A DNA stretch of 64,000 nucleotides from contig NZ_LGKG01000163.1 in assembly GCF_001294335.1 (NCBI RefSeq), positions 161,182-225,181 of the forward strand, written 5' to 3'. Shown in pieces: positions 49,304 through 57,365 of the stretch. Positions within the stretch are counted from its first letter, which is position 1, and every line of letters starts with the position of its first letter. This stretch comes from Streptomyces chattanoogensis (lineage in GTDB: Bacteria > Actinomycetota > Actinomycetes > Streptomycetales > Streptomycetaceae). A program made the position numbers and the translations under genes. The notes below the pieces were generated by a model that saw only the letters and a list, made by a program, of their open reading frames with translations, was not told the origin of the DNA and ran no database searches.

Positions 49304-49684
49304 TCAGCGCTCCTGGTGGGTCGGTACGGCCGACGGGGCGTCGTGCCAGCTCACGCTGACGATCTGTAGTTCGCGGCCGGACAGCAGCTCGGTGCGCGTC
49401 CCGCCGCACACCGGGCAGCTCAGCTGCGGCGGCATGCCCGCCGCCCAGGTGTGTGCGCAGGGGCCGCAGCGGGCGCGGGCCGTCACCGGCTCCATGACGA
49501 GTTCCGCGCCCTCCAGCACCGTTTCCGTACAGGCGAGTTCGAAGGAGAACGCCAGGGCGTCGGGGACCACTCCGGCCAGTTCGCCGACCTGGACCCGGAC
49601 GCTGCTGACCGCCCTGGCCCCGGCGGGCCGGGCCGTGATCTCGACCTGGTCCACGATCGCCAGCGCGATGGACATCTCGTGCAT
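49304..49684 (-). CDS. hypA: Nickel metallochaperone HypA
   Basis: 126 residues. N-terminal MHEMSIALAI carries the nickel-binding His2, and the zinc site is formed by CGPCAH and CPVCGG. It delivers nickel with HypB. GGAGAG precedes ATG 49684. A 170-bp gap separates it from the small membrane peptide gene upstream, so hypA may have its own promoter. Confidence 0.95.
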   Translation of the reverse strand: MHEMSIALAIVDQVEITARPAGARAVSSVRVQVGELAGVVPDALAFSFELACTETVLEGAELVMEPVTARARCGPCAHTWAAGMPPQLSCPVCGGTRTELLSGRELQIVSVSWHDAPSAVPTHQER

Positions 49685-49827
49685 CGGTGTCTCTCCGGTA
49701 CGGGAACGGGTACGGCAACGACCGCGCCCGGCCCATTAGACGGCGCGGCCACCGGGCGGCAGGGGTGCCTCGCCGGGGCGGCCCGGTGGCGTCCGCCGTT
49801 CGGTGCAGCGACGTCCCGTCACCGGGC

Positions 49828-49872
49828 CCGGATGTGTCACATGACCGGATGCGTCACATGGACCGGATGCGG
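49828..49872. repeat. 17-18-bp tandem repeat at the end of the 34-aa peptide gene
   Basis: CCGGATGTGTCACATGA, CCGGATGCGTCACATGGA and a partial CCGGATGCGG follow one another. Each full unit contains the palindrome-like GTCACATGA/GTGTCACAT. The peptide gene stop (49854-49856) lies inside the second unit. Confidence 0.8.
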
Positions 49873-49958
49873 AGGTACCGCTTGAGATCGGGGAAGACGA
49901 CCTTGGCGGCGGCGGCGAGGGCGACGGCGGCTGCTCCGCCGAGGATGAGCTTCAGCAT
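49854..49958 (-). CDS. Small membrane peptide, DUF6893-like, 34 aa
   Basis: Below the length limit of most gene finders. One hydrophobic helix (ILGGAAAVALAAAAKVVF) is followed by PDLKRYLRIRSM. The basic amphipathic tail ending in IRSM is the pattern I recall for DUF6893 small proteins of actinobacteria. AAAGGAAA precedes ATG 49958. It starts 16 bp after the hydrogenase endopeptidase gene and belongs to that operon. It may anchor or regulate the hydrogenase at the membrane; this is inference. Confidence 0.6.
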   Translation of the reverse strand: MLKLILGGAAAVALAAAAKVVFPDLKRYLRIRSM

Positions 49959-49974
49959 GATGTCGGGTTTCCTT

Positions 49975-50526
49975 TCAGTGGTGGGTGGCGCCGGTGGGCG
50001 GCCGGGTGTCGTCGGCGGCCGGCTCCGCCCCGCCGACCAGCCGCAGGATCAGCCGTACGGCCTCGTCGACGGCGGCGGCCACCGGCTCGCTCAGCCCGAT
50101 GCCTTCGTCGAGATCGGCGGGTTCGCAGCCGACGACCAGGACGCGTTGCGGGCGGCTGTCGCCGGTGCCCGCGCTGAGCGTGTCGAGCAGCGCGAGCACG
50201 CTGTCCGGGGTCATGTGGTGGCCGTCGATCGCAGGTGGCCGCGGGGCGGCGGGGTCCGGGTCGGTGGCGTCGAGGAGGTAGACGGTGCCGGGGGCGCCGC
50301 CGCGCGCGGAGGCGTCCACGAGGAGCACCGTGTGGTAGCCGTCCAGCATCTGGTAGGCGAGGTGCACACCGCGGACACCGGCGTCGACGACCTCGACATG
50401 GCCGGGCAGCGGATGCTCACCGAGCCGGCGGACGGCCTCGACGCCGAAGCCGTCGTCGCCGAGGAAGATGTTGCCGACACCGGCGATCAGCGTCCGTGTC
50501 GGGGCGGGAGGGGTGCCGTCGTTCAC
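49975..50526 (-). CDS. Hydrogenase maturation endopeptidase
   Basis: 183 residues of the HyaD/HycI family: GVGNIFLGDDGFGVEAVRRL with the nickel-sensing acidic residue, VVDAGVRG and a HHMTPDSVLALLDTL segment with His. It should clip about 23 residues from HhyL after nickel insertion. GTG start overlaps the upstream gene (GTGA). The C-terminus has a polar extension of about 20 residues. Confidence 0.92.
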   Translation of the reverse strand: MNDGTPPAPTRTLIAGVGNIFLGDDGFGVEAVRRLGEHPLPGHVEVVDAGVRGVHLAYQMLDGYHTVLLVDASARGGAPGTVYLLDATDPDPAAPRPPAIDGHHMTPDSVLALLDTLSAGTGDSRPQRVLVVGCEPADLDEGIGLSEPVAAAVDEAVRLILRLVGGAEPAADDTRPPTGATHH

Positions 50527-51941
50527 ACGTCCTCCAGGGGAGCGACCTCATCGGGCTGGAAGTACAGGAACCGGCCCTGCTCGCGCCGGATGTCGGCCCC
50601 CGGGTCGCCGTCCACGGTCACCGCGAGATGCACCCCGCCGTCGACGTCGTGCAGTACGGCTTCGACGTGCGCGGTGCGGCCGTGCAGAAAGAGGTCCTGG
50701 GCGTCGGTACGGCGCTTCCCGGGGCGCAGCAGCACCCGGCTGCCGGCGCCGACCGGCCGCCCGTCGACCGTGACGCGGTCGCGTGCCGGATCGACGCTGC
50801 GGTCGCTCGCCGGGTCCCACCAGGGGGTCTGGGGCTGCGCACCGGGCACGGCGGGGGCCGGGTCCTCGGGCGTGGCCGGTGCCTCCCCGGTGACCTCGCG
50901 CAGTGCGCGTACGGCGCCGTGCAGCCGTTCCAGGACCTCCGGCGGCATCGAGTCGGCGAGGTCGATGACCTCGGCGGCCCGTGGGTCGGTACCGCGCGCC
51001 TCGCGTTTCTCCTGGTCGGTGAGGGCGGCGGTGCGCAGGGTGAGGATCTCGTCGATCTCCAGGGCGTCGTAGAGCGCGCCGGGGCTCTCGGGGGCGATGG
51101 CGGGGTGGTCCTCCAGGATGATCGGGGAGGACAGGAGCACATCGGTGCGGCCGGGCCCGCCGGCCAGTACGGGCCAAGTGTGCTCGTTGCGGCAGGCGGC
51201 GACGGCGGCCCTGGCCCACTCCGGCGGATCGGTCATGGACAGGAACGATCCGGTGTCGATGCCGAGCAGGAGGTGGGCCGCGACCAGCGCGCGGGGCAGT
51301 GCGGCGTCCCGGTCGGCGGGGCCTTCGGGGGTCCAGGTGCTGGTGTTCTCGACGGTGGCGGTCAGCCGCAACGCCGCGTAGGGGCCGTCGAGTTCGCGGG
51401 CCGTGACCGTCAGCCGGCCTTCGGTCTCCTGGCGGCGGCGCACCAGCCGCCCGACGAGCCGCCCGTCCGCGTCGTGGACCGGCTCGGTGTGCTCCTGGGC
51501 GGGCAGGGAGAACGGGAGGGTGTGGCCGGTGCCGAGGAGTTCGGTGACGTCGACGGTGCAGGTGACCCGTTCCTCGACGCCCTCGTCCCAGGGGACCAGC
51601 ACCCGATCCGGCAGTTCGAGTTCCTCGACGGTCTCGTATGTGCCGTCGGGGAGCAGGCGTTGGACCGTACGCCGCTGTGCCTGCAGGAACCGCAGCTCGG
51701 CGGAGAGGCGGGCGCCGGAGCGCGGCTCCAGCAGGCATTCGGTGCGCTGGGCGGAGGGTTCCCCGCCGTCGGCGCCCCAGCCCGGCGGGACGAGGACGCC
51801 GAACTGCCAGCGCAGCCGGTTCTTGGCGGCGGAAGCGCGGTACGGGTAAAGCACATAGCCCTCGAACAGCACCGCGTCGGCCACCTGGCGGGCCGCGGCG
51901 AAGGAGGCCGCCATCGTGTCGGGCAGGACGCTGGTGGTCAC
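50523..51941 (-). CDS. Hydrogenase-locus protein of unknown function, 472 aa
   Basis: The N-terminal half is beta-rich and opens with MAASFAAARQVADAVLFEGYVLYPYRASAAKNR, then WQFGVLVPPGW and many Arg/Glu-rich strands (LEPRSGARLSAELRFLQ). The middle has FLSMTDPPEWARAAV and ILSLRTAALTDQEK. The C-terminal half contains an SLxE-type helix (DLADSMPPEVLERLHGAVRALREV) and a beta-rich end with GSRVLLRPGKRR. No cofactor motif, signal or membrane helix is visible. GTGA overlaps on both sides place it firmly in the hydrogenase operon. Function unknown. Confidence 0.8.
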   Translation of the reverse strand: MTTSVLPDTMAASFAAARQVADAVLFEGYVLYPYRASAAKNRLRWQFGVLVPPGWGADGGEPSAQRTECLLEPRSGARLSAELRFLQAQRRTVQRLLPDGTYETVEELELPDRVLVPWDEGVEERVTCTVDVTELLGTGHTLPFSLPAQEHTEPVHDADGRLVGRLVRRRQETEGRLTVTARELDGPYAALRLTATVENTSTWTPEGPADRDAALPRALVAAHLLLGIDTGSFLSMTDPPEWARAAVAACRNEHTWPVLAGGPGRTDVLLSSPIILEDHPAIAPESPGALYDALEIDEILTLRTAALTDQEKREARGTDPRAAEVIDLADSMPPEVLERLHGAVRALREVTGEAPATPEDPAPAVPGAQPQTPWWDPASDRSVDPARDRVTVDGRPVGAGSRVLLRPGKRRTDAQDLFLHGRTAHVEAVLHDVDGGVHLAVTVDGDPGADIRREQGRFLYFQPDEVAPLEDV

Positions 51942-52633
51942 GGCGCGGTCCTCTCGGTGACGGGGCGGGCGGCGGCGAAGGGGCGGGGCGGCGGGGCCGG
52001 GTCGGCGGCGCGGGCCGTGGTGAGCAGCGCCTCGGCGGTCGCGTCCCAGGAGGGCAGCGCATGCCGCGACCGGAAGGCGAGCAGCGCGTCGAGGGTCGCG
52101 CGGGAGAGCCGCAGCCAGCCGCAGCCGGGGAAGTGCTGCTCGGTCATCTCCTGCCACACGGACACCGGCATCCGCAGCAGGGCCTCTTTGTCCCAGGGCA
52201 CCGGTGAGACGCTGAAGCCGCCGGGTCCCGCGAACGCCGTGCCGGAGAACAGCAGGCGCAGCGGGACCTCGCCGTCGCGCAGCGCGTGGAAGTAGCGGGC
52301 GGCGGCCACGTCCATGTCGTAGGTGCAGGGGACGGGGAGGTCCACCTCGGTCATGCCGGTGAAACCGGGGACGACAAGGGAGACCTGGGCGAACTGGAGG
52401 GGGTTGAGGCTGCTCCCCCAGCGCGAGCGCTCGCCGAACAGGTCGGTCAGGCCCTCGGCTTCGTCGGAGGCATAGCCGCGGCGGGCTGGTTCGATGCGGA
52501 TCTGGCAGCGCAGCGCGAGGGCGTGCACCCGGGCGGGGTCGGCGGCCGTGATGCGCAGCCGGAAGACGAGGGTGGGCCCGGCGGCGTAGGGATCGGCGCG
52601 GACGCCGGTGCAGTCGAAGGAGAGGTCGGTCAC
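51938..52633 (-). CDS. DUF6084-like protein of the hydrogenase operon
   Basis: 231 residues. Begins LSFDCTGVRADPYAAGPTLVFRL and contains SLNPLQFAQVSLVVPGFTG and VPCTYDMDVAAARYFHALRDG. A beta-sandwich is suggested by the alternating hydrophobic strands. I recall this family (DUF6084) beside group 1h hydrogenases. One conserved-looking Cys pair is spread out, not a metal motif. GTG start in the upstream stop. Likely assembly or structural factor, function unknown. Confidence 0.7.
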   Translation of the reverse strand: MTDLSFDCTGVRADPYAAGPTLVFRLRITAADPARVHALALRCQIRIEPARRGYASDEAEGLTDLFGERSRWGSSLNPLQFAQVSLVVPGFTGMTEVDLPVPCTYDMDVAAARYFHALRDGEVPLRLLFSGTAFAGPGGFSVSPVPWDKEALLRMPVSVWQEMTEQHFPGCGWLRLSRATLDALLAFRSRHALPSWDATAEALLTTARAADPAPPPRPFAAARPVTERTAP

Positions 52634-53292
52634 GGACGGTCGTCCTCCCTCGGCGCGCGGGCGCGGCGCGCGATCCGGCCGAAGAAGTCGGCGAGGGCGG
52701 CGCGTGCCTCGGCGCCGCCGTCGAAGCCCTGCCACAGCAGCCGCATCCGGCCCACCAGTTCGTAGCAGACGTCCACGGGCACCAGGTAGCAGTCGACCGA
52801 GCCCTCGAAGCGGCGCACCAGCAGTGCTTCCACGTCGGGTGCGAGGAGGCCGGCGAGGGTGGTGGCGCCGAGGACGGTCTGCCAGGTGCCGGGGTCGAGT
52901 TCGCTCTCGGTGGCGCCGGCCGGGCTGGGATAGAACGCAACCAGCCGGTCGAGGTCGGTGTTCTTGAGGAAGAAGGCGACACCGACGGGGATCTGGAGGA
53001 GGTTCCAGGTGGTGTCGTCGAGGGTGTGGCCCGGGTCGGCGAGATAGCGGTCCGGGACGGTACGGAAGCGTCCGGCGCCGGGCCGTTCGAAGAGCAGCGC
53101 ACAGGGGGTGCAGGCACATGCGAGCGCGCGGCGTTCGGTGTCGACGAGGTGGCGGTGGGAGGGGTCGGCGAGCAGTGCGCCGCACAGTTCGCAGCGTTCG
53201 GGGGCGGGTGGTCGCGGTGCGCGGAATCTGCGCAGGCCCCGGGGGGCGGGGGGTGCTCCGGGGTGCGCGGGCGCGGTGGGCCGGGCGCTCAC
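52630..53292 (-). CDS. DUF5947-like protein of the hydrogenase operon
   Basis: 220 residues. The N-terminal 80 residues carry a zinc- or iron-binding cysteine set (CELCGALL, then CACTPC). The rest is alpha/beta with YPSPAGATESELDP and CYLVPVDVCYELVGRMR. I recall DUF5947 in hydrogenase operons of actinobacteria. The Cys set suggests an electron-transfer or scaffold role, inferred only. GTGA overlap with the NifU-like gene. Confidence 0.7.
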   Translation of the reverse strand: MSARPTAPAHPGAPPAPRGLRRFRAPRPPAPERCELCGALLADPSHRHLVDTERRALACACTPCALLFERPGAGRFRTVPDRYLADPGHTLDDTTWNLLQIPVGVAFFLKNTDLDRLVAFYPSPAGATESELDPGTWQTVLGATTLAGLLAPDVEALLVRRFEGSVDCYLVPVDVCYELVGRMRLLWQGFDGGAEARAALADFFGRIARRARAPREDDRP

Positions 53293-53849
53293 GAGGCCGT
53301 GGCGGCGGTCGGCGGGCGGCGGGAGATCTGCAGCAGCGGCGGCTCCGGCGCCGCCGTGGCCGTGTCCAGCCGCACCGAGGTCACCTCGGGCGCGAAACAG
53401 GACAGGGCGTTCTCGATGGCCTGCTGGGCCGTCTGCGCCGTGCTCGGGCAGCCGCAGCCGCCCGGGGACGTGGACCGCAGCCGCAGCACACCGGTGTCCG
53501 GGTCGAAGCCCTCCGTCTCGACGGGATGCCGGGCCCGGACGGTGTCCAGGGCGCGGCCGATCCGGGTCGTGACGTTCTCGGGGTGCAGATCGTGCAGCAC
53601 CAGCATGGAGGCCACCAACTCATCGCCCAGCAGGGCGAGTTGCTGGCCGTCGCCGATGAGCCGCATCACCCGGGCGAGGCCGGCGCCGTAGAAGTCCATC
53701 AGGGCGCGGACGAGCTCCTCGGCGGCCGCAGCCGCTGCGGTGGCCTCCTCGTCGCCGCTGCCCGCAAGCCGGTCCAGGATCTCCTCGACGCGGCGGCCGG
53801 TCGTCCCGGCGTCCGGCGCGGCGGCCGGGGCGGAGGCGGGGGCGCTCAT
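53289..53849 (-). CDS. NifU-like iron-sulfur scaffold protein
   Basis: 186 residues. An N-terminal Ala-rich tail (1-45) precedes a helix (EELVRALMDFYGAGLARVMRL), and the NifU C-terminal-type domain follows about 80-160. Its cysteine motif is SPGGCGCPSTAQ, with C132 and C134 in C-x-C spacing rather than the usual C-x-x-C. It may deliver iron-sulfur clusters to HhyS. ATGA overlap with hhyL. Confidence 0.8.
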   Translation of the reverse strand: MSAPASAPAAAPDAGTTGRRVEEILDRLAGSGDEEATAAAAAAEELVRALMDFYGAGLARVMRLIGDGQQLALLGDELVASMLVLHDLHPENVTTRIGRALDTVRARHPVETEGFDPDTGVLRLRSTSPGGCGCPSTAQTAQQAIENALSCFAPEVTSVRLDTATAAPEPPLLQISRRPPTAATAS

Positions 53850-55630
53850 CCGGCCAGTCCGCTCAGTCCGGTGGGCACATGCATCTTCTGTACGGACTTG
53901 CCGTCGCCGACGTACATATGCACACCGCAGGGAAGACACGGGTCGAAGCTGCGCACCGTGCGCATGATGTCGATGCCCTTGAAGTTGTCCGGGGTGTTCT
54001 CCTCGAAGATCGGGGTGTTCTGGACGGCGTCCTCGTACGGGCCCGGGGTGCCGTAGGAGTCGCGGGTGCTGGCGTTCCAGGGGGTCGGCGGATAGGGGTG
54101 GTAGTTGGCGATCTTGCCGTCGCGGATGACCATGTGGTGCGACAGCACGCCGCGCACCGCCTCCGTGAATCCGCAGCCGATCGACTCGTCCGGCACCTCG
54201 AACTTCTCCCATGTCTGGGTGCGTCCGGCGCGTACCTCGTCCAGGCCCTGCTCCGCGAAGTGCAGCGCCATGGCGGCCGCGTACGCCTGGAAGTAGGTCC
54301 GGGCGCGGTTGCGCTCCAGGGCGTTGCTCCACTTCGGGATCTTCCATTCGAAGCGGGCCTCGGGCTTGGTCATGCTGCGCGGCAGGTCGATGACGACGCT
54401 CTGGCCGGTGGCCTTGACGTAGGGGGTGTCGACGAGTCCGTTCAGCGCGGTGGACCACAGCCGGGCGATCGGGCCGCCGCCGGTGTCCAGTGCCAGGTGC
54501 TCCTTGCCGTCGAACCACCGCGGCGACATCACCCAGCTGTACTTGTCGTTGAAGTCCCGCTTCTGCGGGGCGGGGATGGTGTGCTGGTTCCAGGGGTGGC
54601 GCGGGTCGACGGGGTTGCCGAGCGGGTCGTGGGTGACGAACTGCTCCTGGCCCTCCCAGTCCTGGTAGTAGGAGCTGCCGAGCAGGATCCGGATGCCGAG
54701 GTTGATCTGGGTGAGGTCGTTGGTGACCAGTTTGCCGTCGACGATGATGCCCGGGGTGACGAACATCTTGCGGCCCCAGTCCGTCATGTTGCGGTAGGTG
54801 AAGTCGCAGTGTTCGGGGTCGTTGAGCGCGCCCCAGCAGCCCAGCAGGATCCGCCGCTGTCCGACCTGTTCGTAGCCGGGCAGCGCCTCGTAGAAGAAGT
54901 CGAAGAGGTCGTCGTGGAGCGGCACGACGCGCTTCATGAATTCCACGTAGCGCATCAGGCGGGTGAGGTAGTCGGTGAACAGCTGGACGCTGGCGACCGT
55001 GCCGACGCCGCCCGGGTAGAGCGTGGAGGGATGCACATGGCGGCCCTCCATGAGGCAGAACATCTCGCGGGTGTAGCGGCTGACCTGGAGCGCCTCGCGG
55101 TAGAACTCCCCCTCGATGGGGTTGAGGGCGGTCATGATGTCGGCGATGGTGCGGTAGCCGTGGTCGCCGGCGTGCGGGGCCTCCGTCCGCTGGGCGAGCT
55201 CCCACACCCCCGGATTGGTCTCCCGGACCATCTTCTCGCAGTAGTCGACCCCGACCAGGTTCTCCTGGAAGATGTTGTGGTCGAACATGTACTCCGCGGA
55301 CTCGCCGAGGTTGATGATCCATTCCCCCAGGTGCGGCGGCTTCACCCCGTAGGCCATGTTCTGCGTGTACACCGAGCAGGTGGCGTGGTTGTCGCCGCAG
55401 ATGCCGCAGATCCGGCTGGTGATGAAGTGCGCGTCGCGGGGGTCCTTACCGCGCATGAAGACGCTGTAGCCGCGGAAGACCGACGAGGTGCTGTAGCACT
55501 CCGCCACCTGCTTCTGCTTGAAGTCGATCTTGGTGTGGATGCCGAGGCTGCCCACGATCCGGGTGATCGGATCCCAGGACATCTCCGTCAGACCGCTGCC
55601 GTCACCGGCCGCCTTTGTCTTCGGTGCCAT
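53846..55630 (-). CDS. hhyL: [NiFe] hydrogenase large subunit, group 1h
   Basis: 594 residues. L1 motif RICGICGDNH (C75, C78) and L2 motif DPCLPCGVH (C565, C568, H571) give the four nickel ligands. Residues after His571 (23 aa) should be removed by the endopeptidase. The length and TSRICGICGDNHATCSVYTQNMAYG context match group 1h (Hhy), high-affinity enzymes that oxidise atmospheric H2. The start at 55630 is supported by the SWDPITRIVG beginning. Heterodimer partner is HhyS. Confidence 0.95.
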   Translation of the reverse strand: MAPKTKAAGDGSGLTEMSWDPITRIVGSLGIHTKIDFKQKQVAECYSTSSVFRGYSVFMRGKDPRDAHFITSRICGICGDNHATCSVYTQNMAYGVKPPHLGEWIINLGESAEYMFDHNIFQENLVGVDYCEKMVRETNPGVWELAQRTEAPHAGDHGYRTIADIMTALNPIEGEFYREALQVSRYTREMFCLMEGRHVHPSTLYPGGVGTVASVQLFTDYLTRLMRYVEFMKRVVPLHDDLFDFFYEALPGYEQVGQRRILLGCWGALNDPEHCDFTYRNMTDWGRKMFVTPGIIVDGKLVTNDLTQINLGIRILLGSSYYQDWEGQEQFVTHDPLGNPVDPRHPWNQHTIPAPQKRDFNDKYSWVMSPRWFDGKEHLALDTGGGPIARLWSTALNGLVDTPYVKATGQSVVIDLPRSMTKPEARFEWKIPKWSNALERNRARTYFQAYAAAMALHFAEQGLDEVRAGRTQTWEKFEVPDESIGCGFTEAVRGVLSHHMVIRDGKIANYHPYPPTPWNASTRDSYGTPGPYEDAVQNTPIFEENTPDNFKGIDIMRTVRSFDPCLPCGVHMYVGDGKSVQKMHVPTGLSGLAG

Positions 55631-55797
55631 CGTGTGTGCCGTGCCCTTCTTTAACGCGCGGGAGGGAGGGTGGGTCTGAGGCGAGGGGGCCTGACGCGTG
55701 GGGGGTCCGCTGCGTGCGGGGCAACGGATCCGACGGGGTGCCGGAGCGCCGGGGTGCGGTCCGGTCCGGACGGCTCCGGGCGCGGGCTACCGCCGGG

Positions 55798-56889
55798 TTA
55801 CCAAGGGGACCGGTAGCCGGTGGTCAGCTTGTCACCGCGGTGGCGCCACTTGGGCTCGTGGTCCACGGTTCTGGCGGTGATGTCACGCAGACGGCGGATG
55901 ACCTTGCCGTAGGTGGAGCTGGCGGTGACGGACACCGTCGCGCCCGGCGGCTCGTCCATGAACGGCATGAACATGTCGGGGAAGCCGGGCATGGTGCAGG
56001 CGATGCAGATGCCGCCGACGTTCGGGCAGCCGCCGATGCCGTCCATCCAGCCCCGCTTGGGCACGTTGCACTTCACCACGGGGCCCCAGCATCCGAGCTT
56101 CACCGAGCACTTGGGCGAGTCATAGCTGGTCGCGAACTGCCCTTGTTCGTAGTACCCGGCCCGGTCACAGCCCTCGTGCACGGTGTTCCCGAAGAGCCAG
56201 GTCGGCCGCAGCTGGTCGTCCAGCGGGATCATCGGCGCCGAGCCCGCCGCCTGGTACAGCAGATAGGTGAGCGTCTCGGAGAAGTTGTCCGGCTTGATCG
56301 GGCAGCCGGGCACACACACGATCGGGATCCCGGCCTTGGACTTCCAGTCCCAGCCCAGGTAGTCGGGCACGCCCATCGCGCCGGTCGGGTTGCCGGCCAT
56401 CGCGTGGATGCCGCCGTAGGTGGCGCAGGTGCCGATCGCGACGACGGCCAGTGCCTTGGGGGCCAGCCGGTCGATCCACTCACTGGTGGTGATCGGCTGA
56501 CCGGTCTCGGGGTTGTCGCCGAAACCGCACCAGTACCCTTCCGGCTTGATCGACTCATTGGGGATGGACCCCTCGACGACCAGCACGAACGGGTCGATCT
56601 CGCCGCGCTCTCCCTTGAAGAACCACTCGATGAACGTGTCCGCGCCCTGCACCGGACCGCACTCGAAGTCGATCAGTGGCCAGTGGACCTGGATCTTGGG
56701 CAGGCCCGGCAGCGCGCTGAGCGCAATCTCCTCGATGCTGGGCTGGGTCGCCGCGGTCAGCGACACGGAGTCGCCGTCGCAGCTGAGGCCCGCATTGATC
56801 CAGAGCACATGAATCGGGGGCTCGTCCTCACCGGGCGGGCTCCCGTTCGCGTGCGCACGGTCGGCGGCGGTCGGCGGTGCTGCATCCAT
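55798..56889 (-). CDS. hhyS: [NiFe] hydrogenase small subunit, group 1h
   Basis: 363 residues. It has no Tat signal peptide. The N-terminal cluster motif is SCDGD, with C37 and D40: an aspartate replaces one Cys of the proximal 4Fe-4S cluster, the 3Cys-1Asp hallmark of group 1h enzymes. Further cluster ligands are in CGFGDN, GTCATYGG, GCPIKP, GCWGPVVKCN and CPNVGGICIACTMPGFPD. GAGGAGG precedes ATG 56889. First gene of the hydrogenase operon; a 167-bp gap precedes hhyL. Confidence 0.95.
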   Translation of the reverse strand: MDAAPPTAADRAHANGSPPGEDEPPIHVLWINAGLSCDGDSVSLTAATQPSIEEIALSALPGLPKIQVHWPLIDFECGPVQGADTFIEWFFKGERGEIDPFVLVVEGSIPNESIKPEGYWCGFGDNPETGQPITTSEWIDRLAPKALAVVAIGTCATYGGIHAMAGNPTGAMGVPDYLGWDWKSKAGIPIVCVPGCPIKPDNFSETLTYLLYQAAGSAPMIPLDDQLRPTWLFGNTVHEGCDRAGYYEQGQFATSYDSPKCSVKLGCWGPVVKCNVPKRGWMDGIGGCPNVGGICIACTMPGFPDMFMPFMDEPPGATVSVTASSTYGKVIRRLRDITARTVDHEPKWRHRGDKLTTGYRSPW

Positions 56890-57365
56890 GGGGATGCCTC
56901 CTCGCAGGGGCGCGGTGCAGGGGGTGTACGGGTGCAGGGGTACGCGTCAAAAGCCCGATCGACGGCTTTCGATCCCCTTCGTAACACCGATCACCGCGTC
57001 CGGAGCGCACACACGGTCCGTTCCAGTGACGGGGGCGTGGCGCGGGCCGCGGGCCCCCTCGGCAGGCGCCGCCGGGCGGTCTCCCCGCGCCGCGGACGGT
57101 CCGCGTCACCCGTATCACCTGATTGGGCCCACCGCCGCCCGGACCCGCTTCCCCATGGATGCGCTCCCTGCCCGCCGGCGCCCCGGCGACCCGGCACTCC
57201 CCGCAACGGCGGATGCGGGCGCCGCACCGGGTCCGGCCCGGACCCATGGTGCGACGCCCGCGTACGAAGCCTCTCCTTGCGCAGCCGAGCGCGCGGCCAC
57301 GGCCACGGCCACGGCCACGGCCACGGCCACCAGGAGTGTCTTCCGCTACCCGGCCGTGGCGAACG
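56890..57365. other. 476-bp region upstream of hhyS
   Basis: Should hold the hydrogenase promoter. A tentative minus-strand pair TTGACG (56945-56950) and TACACC (56923-56928) lies about 35 bp upstream of the start. A (GGCCAC)6 tract is at 57295-57330. Several frames are open because of composition, none with a ribosome binding site or good bias. Confidence 0.35.
57295..57330. repeat. (GGCCAC)6 microsatellite
   Basis: Six perfect GGCCAC units, 36 bp, 36 bp downstream of the DUF4232 gene stop. Hexamer tracts vary in copy number by slippage, but both sides are non-coding here. Confidence 0.95.

Noticed and set aside
57295..57330. CRISPR-like repeat
   Set aside because: It is a simple hexamer tract without spacers. 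None of the other tandem arrays has unique spacers either.
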